Position numbers and translations under genes: made by a program
Shown: in pieces, positions 14,701-27,532 of the stretch
Numbering within the stretch: position 1 is the first letter of the stretch
How the letters are laid out: each line of letters begins with the position of its first letter
Source: Liolophura sinensis
Lineage: Eukaryota; Mollusca; Polyplacophora; Chitonida; Chitonidae
Length of the DNA: 64,000 nucleotides
NCBI RefSeq assembly: GCF_032854445.1
Contig: NC_088295.1
Coordinates: 64,275,249-64,339,248 of the forward strand
Direction of reading: 5' to 3'
The notes under the pieces: model-generated
The model's input: the letters and a program-made list of their open reading frames with translations, nothing else
Database searches by the model: none
Told to the model about the DNA's origin: nothing

Positions 14701-17700
14701 TTAAAATTCTTTGCCTGTCTATAATTTAGTACACTCATTGTTTACTGTATTCCAACCACAGTGAGTTTGAGTTTTAAGCACTTGCAAGTTATGACTTGAG
14801 AATTAAGTTGGTTAATAAATACAAGCCCAGTAGATTTACTGAGTAGCAGACTGAGCAGATATGTAGTAAAATTATGCAAATCATGCTGAGAACAAGCTTA
14901 CAATCCATTGGTGGCAAAAATCAGTGTATTATTTAAATTCAAGCTTTAATTGTGTATCATCTTCAGAAGTACTCCAAGTTAATTAGTCCTGAAATGGAGA
15001 CACTGTTTTTGAGGTAAAATCTCCAAACAGGATTACAATATTACATTTGTGATTCAACATTCAAACATAAAACAAAACATTGCAAGGATGTAGTTTCAGA
15101 TTTCTCTTGAATCCTACTTTAATAAGAAATTCTCTGTTATGTTGGCAGGCTGTGAAGCGTGGTAGCCCACAGATAGTGACGTTCCTCTTGGAGAGGGGAG
15201 CTAACTTTGCTTCCCAGACAATTACTGGAAACAGCGCCATGACTTACGCTAAAATGCTACATGTCTGTGATGTGGAGGACATATTGTTTGACCATGTGGC
15301 CAGGTTTGTACTTCATATCATTGTTTAAAGTCTATGACTGTATCCTTATTCATGGAGATTTGTCAGTACATTTTCATTTGATTTATTTATTTATTTATTT
15401 GATTGTGTATTACGCTATACTCAGGAATATTTCGCTTATCCAACAGAGGCAAGCATTATGGTGGGAGCAGAGCCTGTGGGAAAACCCACAACCATCCGCA
15501 GGTTCCTGGTTGACTATCCCATGTCCCATTTTCATTTGAAGTAAAGCAGCTACTACATATATGTCCCGTGTCATTGACAGTCTAAGAGCAGGTTCTTCGT
15601 GGTAAATTCAAGCTATTGGTAGACAGACCTCCATGTCTACATGTGGTCTCGTAATGCATCTCTAGAGAGTAGCAAACTCTAGTGCTTAGTGGAAGGCAAT
15701 ACATATATATGCGAATGCAGATGTTACGTAAATAAATGTACCTTTTTCTTCTTCTGCAGACTGACAGCTGAGTTTGATCGCCAAGTGGCTGTGACAATCA
15801 ACAACACTGCCAAAATAATGTGTGCCTTATTTCCCCTACAGTGTTTTCCACTGTGTGATGGGAATAAGTTTGTCATCCACTTTAAACATGAGCTACAGCC
15901 TATCACACCTGGTAACGTAGTATTTATGTTCATTGTTGTGGGAGTGATACTGAATTACATGTGATTTTGATCTTGACTTTTTAATATCATTTGAAAAATG
16001 TTCAAGCTGTGCTTAAGTTTCACTAAAAATCATGCAGCTTATTTTCTAGGAGTACATTTCAAAAAGTGGGTAAAGCATGTTAAATAAATATTAATTATCA
16101 TGTAATGAACAAGTTATTTTAGTTTTAGTAATATACTAAATAGTTAAATTTAAGTTATCGGTTATTTTCTTTCATATACACATACAAGTTTATATAAATT
16201 TCAAATCCTGATATACTTAAATATGTAAAATAAATGTTCCATTAGTATGTTTCTTTGAAGCAGGACCTCTCGTCGTATGTCTTGACATGTGTTTACCAAG
16301 AGTCAGCTGTTTACAATATACTTTCTATTTGAACTGAAATTTGTGTTTATAATGTATTTTTTGTTTGTATCGGTACTGTATTATTCTGCTTACACCGTAT
16401 GTCCTCAGGCGTGGGTTACCTGTTGTTTGTGGCACACACTCGTATCACTCATCAGGAGATAAAGTGCCGATTCTACGGCCCTTGTGCTGTGACAACAGTC
16501 ATGCTCAATGGTGTGCTGCAGCCCTCGCTTACCCAGGTAGGCATGAAAGCTGTAAGTGCACCCTTTTTTACTAACCTTTTTCCTTTTGTTCTGGTTACAA
16601 TTTTCTGTTCTGCAAACTGCCTGCTGGTCTTTGTACTATATGAACTATGATCTGTCATACAAGAAGTTGTGTAAACATTTAGAACAGATCCAGTTTGAAG
16701 CATTTCGCATCACTGAATCTGCATAAGCTTCAACACAAGCGGATATAGATATTTTACTTTAAAGAGCAATTTTGTAACTCAGATGTCTTCATTACCCGGC
16801 GTTTTTGTTTTGAGATACGGATGTGTGTGTAGCTATCAGTTAACAGATTAGCAGAGCAGAAAGTTGTGACCTGTTTGGGTGATGGTTCATGTAAGGTGAT
16901 GAAGTCATTATACAGAATGCTGATGGAATCTCAAGTTTCGTCTGGATCTGTGGTGCCAAAATAACTGGAAACACTGAGCATCATATTAAGAGAGAACATT
17001 TTTGAAAATTGAAATATTTTTTCTTCAGTGGTCCAGAGATATATATGTATAAAAAAAAGCTAAACAGAGAATCATAAAATTAAGTTTTCATCAGGGGTGC
17101 AAAAAATTATATGCCTGAAAATACTGAGAAGCTTACATGTCGTTTCACCTTACATGAACTATTTAACCCTCTAGTGCTTGGTTAGTGTATTCAGCCTTAA
17201 TGGTGTCCAGTTCTATTTGTTTAATATAGCATTGATTTATTAAGTTTCTCATGTTAAGTGATGTGCTTGTTTAGTGATCTTTTCACAGTATCATCATATC
17301 TGAGTGTACCTAGAACTATGTTTCGCTTCTTTTTTTTTTTAGCATTAATCAGACAATTCTATAAGTTGAGAACTCTTTCAGTGTGGCATTACTGCAGATA
17401 TAAACACTATAATATAGAAAGGAAACAACAGGCAGGTAAATTTTGAGAAAGATTTATGTCCAAGCTCTATCAGACTGTGAGAGTGCTGAGTCCCTTTTAT
17501 GATTTTTAAGAAGTTTATTTCTGTGAGATACCATTGATCTTGGCAATGTGATTGTCAAGATCAGCTGTAAGTTACATGTAGCTTTTCTCCCGTACACTAC
17601 AGTCACACAGTACATATAAGCACTGGCCGTGTGCCTCCATTGCTTACATTGAGCTTTACCCTCGGAGGGTTATGTCAGAAACCTGCTGTATGTTCACCTT

Positions 17701-19490
17701 GGGGCTCATTACAAGTAATACTAAATTTAGCATCATATTTTGCCAACATCAGTATTTTTTTAGCGTACGTTGTTTACATTCGGTTGACAAATTTGTCAAG
17801 TTCTTCAAGATTGCGGCTCTGACAGATTGAAATACATATATAAGGCTTTTCTTGATATTAAGACTTTTAATTTCAAACTCTGTATGGTTTATAGAAGTTC
17901 TTCTGTCAGGAATAAAATTTTAAGGAAGTTGCTTGTGCTTTAGTGGTTTCTGATTTCATTTGTTCTGTTGGGTGACATGTAAATGGGTAGAGTGTGTAGG
18001 ACTTTTTGCATTGCTAATGTGGCTAACACCATACTAGTGTGTGTATTTGCTTTGTTTTATCCTGATTGTTTAAATCTCAACCTTTTTCTTTTGCTGCTTC
18101 AGTTTTCATAGATTTGCCTCTCAACCCCCTTGCTTTTGACAAGTGAGCCAGAGAAATTCTGTGAGCCAGTCAAGTCTTTTAAGAATTAAATTTTGTGAAA
18201 AAATAATTTATGTGGATCTTAATCAAGATAAATACAGAGTTGAATAATCACATCAGAGGTCTATGGATATTTTCAAGAGAGGAACAGTGCGATGGTTGTT
18301 TACCTGATTACAGATGAGAAATTCAGCTTATCTGTATGTATTTAACAGATGACCAGTTGTCTGAAATCCATGACGTCCTTTCATTTTCACTACCATGGCA
18401 AATTGTGGGTCATTATGCTCAGGACTAGTCATATGCTGTATTGTAATAGATGTAAATATAAAAGGCAACATTTCGTCATCCGTAATGCTGTAAGGCAGGA
18501 GAAAACAAATGATGCAAACTCAGCATTAAAGGCTTTGAATTTATTTATTTGTATTTGTTTCTTTTTGTTTTTTTTTCTTCATTACGGGAAAAATTACATT
18601 TGAAAATTAGTTTTGTATGGTGCATATACGAGACCAGCAGTTGGTTTAATGGAGTGTGATACAATTCTTCATAAATAGGCTCTGAATGAGGTTGTCTTGC
18701 TTGTCCATGTCTAATAAGTGTACAAATGTATATCATTTAGTTTTCTTAAAGTTTCATAAGGTTTGTTTCACTTTTGTAGGAGGCCAATTTTGTATTATCC
18801 TGCTGCCCTCTAAACAATGGAAAGAATGAGTTGGTGATTAACACGACAGCTTCTCCCACCTCTAAGGTAAGATCAATTTGTTGTTGGCAGTGTTATTTTA
18901 TCTCCTGACTTGAAGTTAATCTTTTACTCCTTATATTACATGTGATATGGGTTCACTATCATCTTAATACAGGAAATTTTTATGATTTTACCTCGTTTAA
19001 AAGTTGGCGGTTTACTTGTGGCCCTCTGGTTTCTTTCACTTGTAATATACTAGCTGGCATTGTGTACGGAAAGAATTCCTGAGTATGGCATTAATAAATA
19101 GAAGAAAAAATATATATATATATATCTAATATGGCTGATTAACAAAACTTAAACTTCATTTTGTTCCTTTATCATGCCAGTATTGTAGTAAAGGCCTGTT
19201 GTCCAAAGGATTGTAAAGTCATATGGTGTCAAGAGATATGGAATGCACATTCTCATAAAAATGTAACAAACAAATGTGTCAATAAATATATTGTTGAGAA
19301 AGAGAAAAAAATGTGTTGCATGCTGAACCTCTTTATGGATGTCAGAGCAGAAATTGAGCAGTAAGTATTGAACAGTTACTATTATTTGCAAAATTGTATT
19401 TGGTTGCAATATTATATTCATGTGCTGTTTATTCTTCAATTGCAGTCAAAGCTGGTGATATGTGCATACAAGGCCAAACTCATGGAGTGA
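4573..19490 (+). CDS. MPHOSPH8: M-phase phosphoprotein 8 (MPP8), HUSH-complex chromodomain protein
   Basis: Fourteen coding exons join in frame with GT/AG borders: 4573-4734, 5583-5744, 6111-6866, 9245-9329, 10261-10731, 11506-11543, 11962-12007, 13232-13363, 14009-14193, 15149-15303, 15760-15911, 16409-16536, 18780-18866 and 19446-19490. The product is 867 residues (human MPP8 is 860). Order: chromodomain (about 40-95), basic/Ser-rich region (109-545), ankyrin repeats (about 575-725), C-terminal domain (731-867) ending CAYKAKLME, like the end of human MPP8. In vertebrates MPP8 binds H3K9me3 through its chromodomain and works with TASOR and periphilin to silence retroelements in the nucleus. 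The start has a good context (CAACATGG). Splice sites were inferred by eye; exons 4, 6 and 7 are short and least conserved, so they are the least certain. It converges on SF3A3. Confidence 0.93.
6111..6866 (+). other. MPHOSPH8: MPP8 exon 3: basic, Ser-rich linker
   Basis: The longest exon encodes residues 109-360. It has an acidic run (about 190-205) followed by Lys/Arg-rich clusters such as GGRKRKSKVKKKSQKIK, likely nuclear localisation signals, then Ser/Asn-rich low complexity. Both borders are phase 0 (TTTTGGACAG acceptor, GAG/GTGAGA donor). The matching part of vertebrate MPP8 is likewise Lys-rich and poorly conserved. Confidence 0.85.
8279..8515 (+). repeat. SINE family 1, diverged copy in MPP8 intron 3
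   Basis: The + strand reads AGCCTCTCACCAATGCGCTC, GTGAGTTCAAGTC (B-box-like) and GCTGGCTTCCTCTCTGGCTG, then a diverged body ending TCATATAAGTGAAA and an AATAAATGAATA-type tail. The order is head to tail on the + strand. Confidence 0.75.
9925..10115 (+). repeat. tRNA-derived SINE-like element in MPP8 intron 4
   Basis: It has a B-box-like GGTTATATGTTCGAATCTTG, then TACCTGGAGAAAGTTTGTGG, TTCCTCCACCTTAAAACCTG and CATATAAGTGAAATAAAAGA. The tail resembles SINE family 1, but the body differs, so this may be a sister family with the same 3' domain. Confidence 0.55.
10261..10731 (+). other. MPHOSPH8: MPP8 exon 5: Ser/Thr-rich region with NAGNAG acceptor
   Basis: Residues 389-545 are Ser/Thr/Asp-rich with no recognised fold. 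The acceptor reads AAGCAG, so splicing after either AG (exon start 10261 or 10264) keeps the frame and adds or drops one Ala. Donor GTAAGT at 10732, phase 1. Confidence 0.8.
12618..12758 (+). other. short open frame in a GC-richer island inside MPP8 intron 7
   Basis: A 46-codon frame starts MEDAKDSAIYASFAIFRLYV and ends at TAG. It is preceded by about 290 bases of higher-GC sequence (12,325-12,617) containing GATTCCATTTTGCC, unlike the AT-rich intron around it. There is a possible donor (GTACGT) inside, but the phase would not join MPP8 exon 8. It could be an alternative promoter/first exon, a retro-inserted gene fragment or the end of a mobile element. No function is assigned. Confidence 0.2.
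13232..15303 (+). other. MPHOSPH8: MPP8 exons 8-10: ankyrin repeats
   Basis: Exons 13232-13363, 14009-14193 and 15149-15303 encode consecutive ankyrin repeats. Diagnostic segments are FQDAVSEGDYETVKKAL, TGMTLLMYAAQRG, NGTTALMLACEHSALHTVIL, SGETALMKAVKRGSPQIVTF and LLERGANFASQTITGNSAMT. They line up one to one with the ankyrin block of vertebrate MPP8 (for example SGMTLVMLAA and NGTTALIHAAE). Exon 9 covers nearly two repeats. No repeat is broken. Confidence 0.93.
15378..15530 (-). repeat. SINE family 1 copy in MPP8 intron 10
   Basis: (TTTA)n tail, TTGATTGTGTATTACGCTAT, then AAGCATTATGGTGGGAGCAG and ACAACCATCCGCAGGTTCC on the + strand. The head is truncated. It lies 75 bases after exon 10. Confidence 0.75.
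15760..19490 (+). other. MPHOSPH8: MPP8 exons 11-14: conserved C-terminal domain
   Basis: Exons 15760-15911, 16409-16536, 18780-18866 and 19446-19490. Exon 12 reads GVGYLLFVAHTRITHQEIKC then RFYGPCAVTTVMLNG, matching the LLFIFHANF and RLCGPCSVQAVVLN segments of human MPP8. The last exon is 14 codons plus TGA and would be missed by ORF-based gene finding. This domain sets MPP8 orthologues apart from other chromodomain-ankyrin proteins. Confidence 0.92.
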
Positions 19491-20820
19491 ATGTAGCTAA
19501 AACCTGTCATTATCTCCCCTTATGGTTTACTGTTACAACGCCCCTTGACATTCAGAGTGAAGAAGTCCGTGGTATTGTCTGTAACAAAATTATCACGCCT
19601 CTGTTTTGTATCTGGCCTGACTTCTGAAGTTTGTTTCCTTCTTATGGCTATTTTTTCCACACCTTTCTGTGTTTCCAGTAAAATTCAAGAGGCTGGAGCA
19701 CATTGTTTGTGAGACAGTTTCACAGTGTGGAGTGACAGGCGAGTTCTAATTTTAAATCAGATTTGTATTTAGATGCCATATGAACTTGTACAGATGGCTA
19801 TAGGTATCTTCACAAAGATCGTAATAGATTTAAATCTACAGAAAGTTCATGTATGGGCAACAGACCAGAAAGTGTTTTTCTTGTTGGCCTTTTTTTGTTA
19901 CCATCTCTCACAATTGGACTTCAACATCATATTGTAGTTTTTGTCTTTTGTAAATGGGCATTTATATTTAGGACTGGTGGATTTGACTAGTGTTCTATTG
20001 TGCAATAGAAGCTGGTATTCCTTCAGATGGAGTAAGAATATATTTTCTTCCCTTTAAAAAGAAGTACAGTTTCTTTTGAAAAGATTTTTTAGAAGGGCTC
20101 CTTAAGATAGCAGGACGGTGTGACTTATTCAAATATGTAGAGTAATATAAAAAAATAAAAAAAAAAATAGGAAAAAACAGAAACGAGTGTAAGCTGAAAT
20201 GTAAAGAAACATATATCCATTTTTGGATGCACATACCTTGTTACAACTAGTGTTAATTTTTATATGGGCAGCTATTAAACAGGAAACACAGATGACATTG
20301 GCAGCTCTGTTTGCTGTGGTTTGAAACTAATTGTACGTTAATCACTAACGACGCACACCAATGTTGTACAAGTAAGGCAAGTATGTTGATCAGGCTATAC
20401 AGGCTTCCTCATCTTAGGCCCATTTGTCCTGTTGGAGACAAACATATCAAGGTGGATAAGTGGTTGAGGAGAGATCTGCTATTGCCAGTTGACGATGTTA
20501 TTGAGGAGTATCGTTTTTATCTTCATGAACCATAGCATGAAATCTGCTGGGATATAGCTGAGCAGTAGTAACACACACAGCAGAGGAAAATGTCGTGTGT
20601 TAATGTACCGGAAATTCTTTATGGCTCTTTTGTGTGGCACCTTAGAATGGGAGCTCTTCCATACATGAAAATCACATGTGTGAATGTTAAGGAAGTTTCT
20701 CAGTCATTTTCATTCAGTATGACCTTTGCTCAGCCATAGTCCGAGCAACAAAACAACAACATCAAGAGAGCCTCCACATCATTGCAGAGGCACAGTTCAG
20801 ACCTGCTGGAACTCTTGTGC

Positions 20821-20974
20821 ACTTCTGATGCTGGAGATGCACTTTTGGTGCTGGAGATGCACTTCTGATGCTGGAGATGCACTTCTGATGCTGGAGATGC
20901 ACTTCTGATGCTGGAGATGCACTACTGGTGCACTTCTGATGCTGGAGATGCACTTTTGGTGCTGGAGATGCACT
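20821..20974. repeat. 20-bp minisatellite
   Basis: Seven 20-bp copies of ACTTCTGATGCTGGAGATGC, with variants reading ACTTTTGGTG, plus one 10-bp partial copy (ACTACTGGTG) after the fifth. Variants recur in order, suggesting duplication of a multi-unit block. The protein-like repeats in open frames here are a by-product. Confidence 0.95.
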
Positions 20975-23900
20975 CAGTCTAATGGCGATGCACAAAGTTT
21001 TTAAGTAGTACAAAGATTTATATAAATCTGCACTAAATATCCACATCACAGGTCCTAATGGTACATTTTTTTACATGCTTGTTAAGTGCTACTAGTGTGC
21101 ATTTGTGAAATGGTTCCCAGGAGAGCACCGAGTAATAGGCTAACTGTGGTTCTGATGTGATGTTGCTTATAGTACCGTGAGTGGGTAGCATTGGGTTCCT
21201 GGGATATCCTAGTCTGATCTACAGAGGAGTGGATTATATGTTAATAACATATATGTACATCACATTTGGAGGAACTGTGTGAGGAAATGGGAATTGCGAT
21301 GGTGTGTCTATAAAGCACATGTTAAGTGTACTTCTGTCACATTACTGTACTGAGATAACGGATGAATTTTAACCAGGTCTGTGCTCATGGGTCACTCTCA
21401 TCACCATTTTTGTTGCATTTAAATTCCACATCATCACATTGTGTGCTTGGCATTTCAAGAGCATTACACCGCTCAATAATAAACGACAACAATAATGACA
21501 CTGGTATTATTACCCAGAATACTCTTACCGATAAGGTATTGCTATCATTGGACTTCCCATACTCCGCCAGCAGTATCAATGCAACAAGCTCATTTCAAAT
21601 GTGATTTGTGCACGACTGTTCCACCGATGCAAGTTAATGGATGTTTTTATCCAGTTTTACATTCTAACTTTGATACGATGTCTGCATGCGTATGCATCAC
21701 TTATTGCTGAATCACTAGCCAAAATGATCACAATCTATGGTTTCCATCAGTAGATAGTATAAGCCACTAGCACCCACCTAGAGATTAGTATTGGAATAGA
21801 ATATGGGGATAGAATATAGCACATTGAGATAGAACATTCAGTGTACCATGCCTTGTCTTGTGAGAGGCTTTTGAATTCGTGTCCAATATTCGATAAATTT
21901 TACATGTATTTGTTGGTGGAATGTGTTAAATTTGTGTACAGTTCATAATAAAACCCTGCGACTGGCAGAAATGTTATTTCTGCTACATCATAGTCACCCC
22001 TTATTACACCCAACAGCGGGTTGTGTACTTTTCGTGTCATGTAGCATGAAGTTCTGTACACAATGTTTGTATATTTGAATCTTCACAACATCCATGGTGG
22101 CTTGGAACAGAAAGGTGACTACGTGCAAAATTTGGTGAATATGAGATAGTGTTGATGCCTCCATGTTTAATTTCTCTTTTTGTAATCATGAATGTTGTGA
22201 TCAGGTACATGTGCATGTAGGCGAATAAAGAGACATGTCACATTAAGGTAGTCTTGCCACGATACTGGCACTTGAATTTGGAAGCCCCTGTTTACATTGT
22301 ACATATACTTTCAGTTATCATTACACCTATCACAATTGTACATTTTACCTGTAAAAGAAAACAAAAAGCAATTACTTCCCGCATTAGTAAAGGCTACTGT
22401 GCACAATATTGGCATGGTGGTTTTTGCATGTGACATTGTGTTTATAAGCAGAGATTGTATCAGTTGTGAGGGCAAGAATATACATTTGCGTCTAAGTTTT
22501 GTCAACAACATGAGAGGCTTGCAGGTTATGGGGGAAAATAGGAATTAAAGTCCATCAAACTTATATGGAGCTGACCTAGGTTTCAGTCCAAAATTGGAGG
22601 CACTCAAATTGGAAAATTTAGTTTGAAACTTTGTTTCTGATGAGGTCATTGTTATACTTTTTTATTTTGTTATGAAGAAGTTTTAGATTATAGGGTAAAT
22701 ATTTTTTGAAAGGCAAAGTCAAGATTGTTTTATATGTCCTTTTACTGTCTTTTTATGAACACTACCATCATTTTCAGGTTTTGTTTTTATTTTAACATTT
22801 GCCAATGACAATGTAACCCGTGGACAGTTGATATTTGGATTTTTTCTTCATTATTATTTTTCCTGATTATCTGTAACAGGATAGATACGTTATAAATCAT
22901 CAATCAGCCATTCTATGCCATTGCTGTATCCTGCTTTCATATGTCAGGGTCTGGTTTGCACAAAAAAGCAACACCAATACGTAACCTAAGAAACTTAGTT
23001 TCATCATACACCAATCCTGGGAGTACATCTTCATTGACAGCGAGTTTAAAGACAAAAGGATTTAGATTGTTGGTGTAAAATCTCAAACACTTTCCGAGTT
23101 TTGCCACCAAGGGACCATTTCTGAATTTTTTTTAATCATGAGACCATTAAAGTGATTCCGGTCAAATCCAAACAAATCACTGCCTCCTTAACAAGTGTTA
23201 TGATACCAATTGTCCAAGTCCATGGGTAGGATTTTGTCTTGCACTGCCACACGCTAACATGTATCTACCCTGTGAAATTGCCACAAAAAATGACCATTGC
23301 TATTCTCGCCAGTTTCATCACCCACACACTGCCACCAGTTTGACTGCTGCTTTAAGATGGATTGTCACATCATCGTCAGGTTACCTTCTCATGATGACAC
23401 TGATGCTTATTTTCCTAACCTTGTACTGCCACAAACAACCACTTCTTCCACTCCATTGCTGAATCTGTATCATGTGTTACCAATTTGCCTCTGCTGAAAC
23501 TGTGTCTGGTTTTAAGCCATATTCATTCATTCTGTGTTGCATTGCCATCAGTTTACTCACGGTAACATCTGTTAAGAAATTTTGCAGTGTTTCCCTTTTG
23601 CTATCAGACCATTTTTTATTCTTTTTGTTTTGTTTTTGGTAAATAAAACTTAAGGCTTGTTTGACAAACAGAAATAGGAAGCTTGATTTGTTAGTAAAAC
23701 ATATTTGAGCTTCATGTGAATTAAACCAAATGTAAATTATAAAATTTAACTTAACAACCATTTCCTGTGACAAGCTGCCCTCAATTAAACTTGAGGTTAT
23801 ATGGTTGTCCAGTCCTCAGCATTGTGGTTAATGAAGTGGGCTGGCCTATCAGAAATTTGCATTCACGCAAAGGTTATAAATAGGTTCTGTAAAGTATTTG

Positions 23901-25707
23901 AGGGGGGGGGGGGAATGCCTAGAAATACACTTTGTATGATATTCTACATTCAGAGTATATTCTTAACATTGTAGATTTGAGAATATTTACATGTTTTTGT
24001 CGTGGTTTGTGGCATGTGTCCAGAAAAAGTGATTATCAAGATCTAGAGGGTGCTCAATCTACAATAGTTGCTTAAGCATTGTGATATCTTTGTAGGTTAT
24101 ATGCTTGCTTGTGTCCATAGCACATTGCACCTTTAATTAAGAGATAGTTACTACTCGGCCATCTTGTTGTTGTTTGCTTGATTATCACCAGTTTTTTTTA
24201 CAAATAATTATCTTTGTGTTGCTGTTGATGTACTTGCTGTAGTCAGATATATTTGAAGTGGAGATGTTTCAACCGAAACGTGGATGTACAAATGATTTGG
24301 AGTGGTGTTAATGATTAATAAATATTGTTTTTGTTACTCTTGTGGGGAAATATATTTGTCACTCTTGTGGGGGAATATTTTTGTCACAAAATCTGTGTGA
24401 ATGTATTGAGGGTAAGAAGCTATACACATTTAAATGTTTTAAATCTGTTTTTCTTTCGATAATGTAATTGGTAATTCATTAGTCATGTTTGGCTCAGAAT
24501 CTGATATATAGTACTAAGATCTGTTGTGGACACAAGTTGTAACTACAAGAATGTACTGCTAGTGTATAAATGTTCAGAAACAGTCTATAAGAACATGTAG
24601 ATTCAAAATAAGAGAGTGCAAGTGCCCATAAGAGAGAGTAATCCTGAACACAAAAAGCCATCACAGCTAGCATGGCAGTATTGTGTGATTTTTTACCCAA
24701 ATAAATGTCCCTTATCCTTACATAAATGCAGTTTGAAAGACCCAGTGGTTGCTATGGTTACCAAGCAATCCTATCACGTTTTCTGCACTTATTACCCAAC
24801 TTGTTAACTTGGAGAAAATTGAAGACCACCAGAAATACACAGGTTCATACATGTACCTAAAGAACCAGTACAAAACGCCTGAAATTGATCTCAACAAGAA
24901 GTGGACCAACAGTTTCTCTCTAAGTCTATTTACACTACTTAATTTCTGATCTCATAATTCCTGTTTTCTTACTGATTCAGTGGAAGCTGTGTGTACATGA
25001 ATTAGAACGGCAATATGTGAACTTCAAAACTTGTCTTGCAATTCATCAATTCATCAGCATTGTAAGCGTGCAGAAGTTTTAATTTTAGTCAACATCTACA
25101 TGTACGATCGTTCTCCTGGCAATATTACTATTGTAAAAGGACTCTGCCTTCTTCCTCCACGATCAGAATTTCATGAAAACAAATTGCTTTGTAAGCATAT
25201 TTTCTTTAACTTTACCTGCAGCATAATCTGATTTTTAATAATTTGGCTATGTTTGGAAGGATCACGACTAACACAGTACATACATATATATATATATACA
25301 CACTTATAGAATATTTACAGGTATACCATTACATTGTGTGCAAGATTTGTTATTGTTTGACTTCTAATTTTTCAACTTTTAAGGTCGGCTTTGGAGAAAG
25401 ACCAAGCATTTATTTCCTCAATAAACTCTTGATTATTTGACTTTTGTTTGTGCAGGAATTTCACAAGACAGTAGCTTTGACTAATTTTGATATTTTGGAA
25501 AACTGCTGCTTGAACAGTTTTTATTGAAAAAGGGTGAAAGTCTGGGAAAGGATATCGTTTATTTATTTGTATATTTGAAACCTATACTTTTTCAGATTTG
25601 TATGATTAAACTTGCCAATTAAATATTGTTTATCACAGATGTCAAATCTTGTAAACTTACAAAAGTCAAAAATAAATGTCATAATGATGGAGTGATTTTG
25701 TTGCTGT

Positions 25708-25860
25708 CTCTTGTTTATTTGATGGGTGTGTTACACGGTACTGAAGAATACTTGGTGTATTTCATTTATGCAACTGCTGCCGGTATTATGGAAGGAAGAA
25801 ACTTGCCAGAGCCCTGTGGAAACCACGACCCATTTCCAGGTAGTTGGCCGACCTTCCCAA
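25708..25860 (-). repeat. SINE family 1, diverged copy
   Basis: TTATTTGATGGGTGTGTTAC, then CCGGTATTATGGAAGGAAGA and CCACGACCCATTTCCAGGTA on the + strand. The body is inverted relative to the + strand and the head is missing. Confidence 0.65.
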
Positions 25861-26702
25861 GTACTTTTGTCTTTTATGTAGAAAGGTTTTTACGTGATTC
25901 AATTATATGGTCAGACCAACCACAATACAGTTATCTTACATGGGAAAGCTCTCCCAATAGCTCATCAAAGGTCAGTTCATTCTGGCCAATCCCATCTTCC
26001 CGCCTATAAACCTGGGTGCTGTTGTATAAGTAGACAAATGTGACTTGACAAACAAGTCCTAAAAGATATAAATGAGTAGCATTTCAGTGAGTAACCCTAA
26101 TGCAAAGTCTTTTCAACTAATCTTGTTATCACGACAACCAGGGAAATGGACAAATGTTGGCATGACACTGATCGTAATTTCTGCACATGTGAGTTGTGCC
26201 GAAAAAGTATCGAAAGTGTTCAGGCCAGGCAAAATAGTCTGGACAAGGTCATACCTGTTCAAATAGAGAATACAGGGAATTGCCAGGCTGGTTTTCTATG
26301 GCAAATGTGGAAATAATCAACTGTAAGGCATAACAAATTGTTACCTCTCTACCAAAAATTAAAAACTGCACATGCAAAACACTCGGAGTTTTATCCTGGA
26401 TTCACTGACCTATCCAATTATAGACTGAATAAGGAAAATTGGTTATCTAGTTGCCATGGCAACTGCCCATGATGGAAATAGCTCTGTGGGCCACTGTCTC
26501 CCCCAATGACACCTACACAGATATAGTGAGATCCATACCATGCAATGCTTAGAATATACAGGACAGGCCGTTGCCATCGCATGCATGGAAATATGGCTCA
26601 CATTCGTACAGGCAGGTAAAGAATGTGGTGTTAAAGAATGAAACAACTATTCTGTGGCTACATTCAATGCTTCAGATGTATTAATGAAGTGTATACATAA
26701 AA

Positions 26703-26872
26703 ATGCATTCATTTATTTGATTAGTGTTTTAAGCTGCATTCAAGAATACATGTATTTCACTTATAGAATGGCAGCCAGCATTATGTGGGAGGAAACCGGG
26801 GCAAAGTCCAGTGGAAACCCCGTGACCATCCACAGGTTGCTGTCAGACCTTTCCACATACGGCCGGATATAA
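26703..26872 (-). repeat. SINE family 1 copy
   Basis: CATTTATTTGATTAGTGTTT tail, CAGCCAGCATTATGTGGGAG, GTGACCATCCACAGGTTGCT and CTTTCCACATACGGCCGG on the + strand. Truncated before the tRNA-like head. Confidence 0.75.
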
Positions 26873-27308
26873 AATGTAACGCATGGAATTAGTATTTGGC
26901 ATGCGATCAAATTTTATAGGGTAGACCTATTCACCAAATGTGGTCAGAGAAACATGTACAAGATATACAGTGTGTTTCAGAGAAATGGACCCAATTTCAA
27001 AGCAGCCTATTTTTACAATGGTACAATGGTACACTGTTACAATAAACAAACAGCTTAATGGTTTATCAAACTTTATGAACTATTTTCTAAATGCTCTTAT
27101 CTGATAAGCTGCTTGGGTTTTCTCCACCAATGAACTCAATTACCTTAATAAATGTTTAGGTGAAATACTCTCCGGTACAGTGCACAACAATACTCAAATA
27201 AAATGCTGAAATTCAATCACATTTTAAATCATATCCACAATTCTCTTGTTGATGTCACACAGATAGTGTACATCTCTTCACCCATGTGTTATTTTGAAAA
27301 GAAAGTCT

Positions 27309-27532
27309 ATTCATTTATTTCCTTGATGGGTGTTTCACGCTGTAATTAAGAAAATTTCACATTCCGTGGCCAGTATTATGTTGGGAGGAAATTGGGCAGA
27401 GCCTGGGGAAACCCACAACCATTTGCCGGTTGATGGCAGACCTTTCCACTTACAGCTGGAGATGAAACCAACATGAGCTCACAGCAAAAGCATTGATGAG
27501 AGGCTCCTGGGACATTCGAATGCTAACCTCCA
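27309..27532 (-). repeat. SINE family 1, nearly full-length copy
   Basis: Runs from the tail (CATTTATTTCCTTGATGGGT) through GCCAGTATTATGTTGGGAGG and CCACAACCATTTGCCGGTTG to GATGAGAGGCTCCTGGGACA on the + strand. The head is degraded. Confidence 0.75.

Noticed and set aside
20821-20974. Regular 20-bp repeats as a CRISPR-like array
   Set aside because: The repeats are head-to-tail without spacers, in an animal genome.
20726-21049. Open frames with repeated Ser/Ala/Pro or Cys/Trp/Asp peptide on both strands
   Set aside because: They are translations of the 20-bp minisatellite and have no start context or exon structure.
25626-26009. 127-codon open frame
   Set aside because: It runs through a SINE family 1 copy and has no other similarity.
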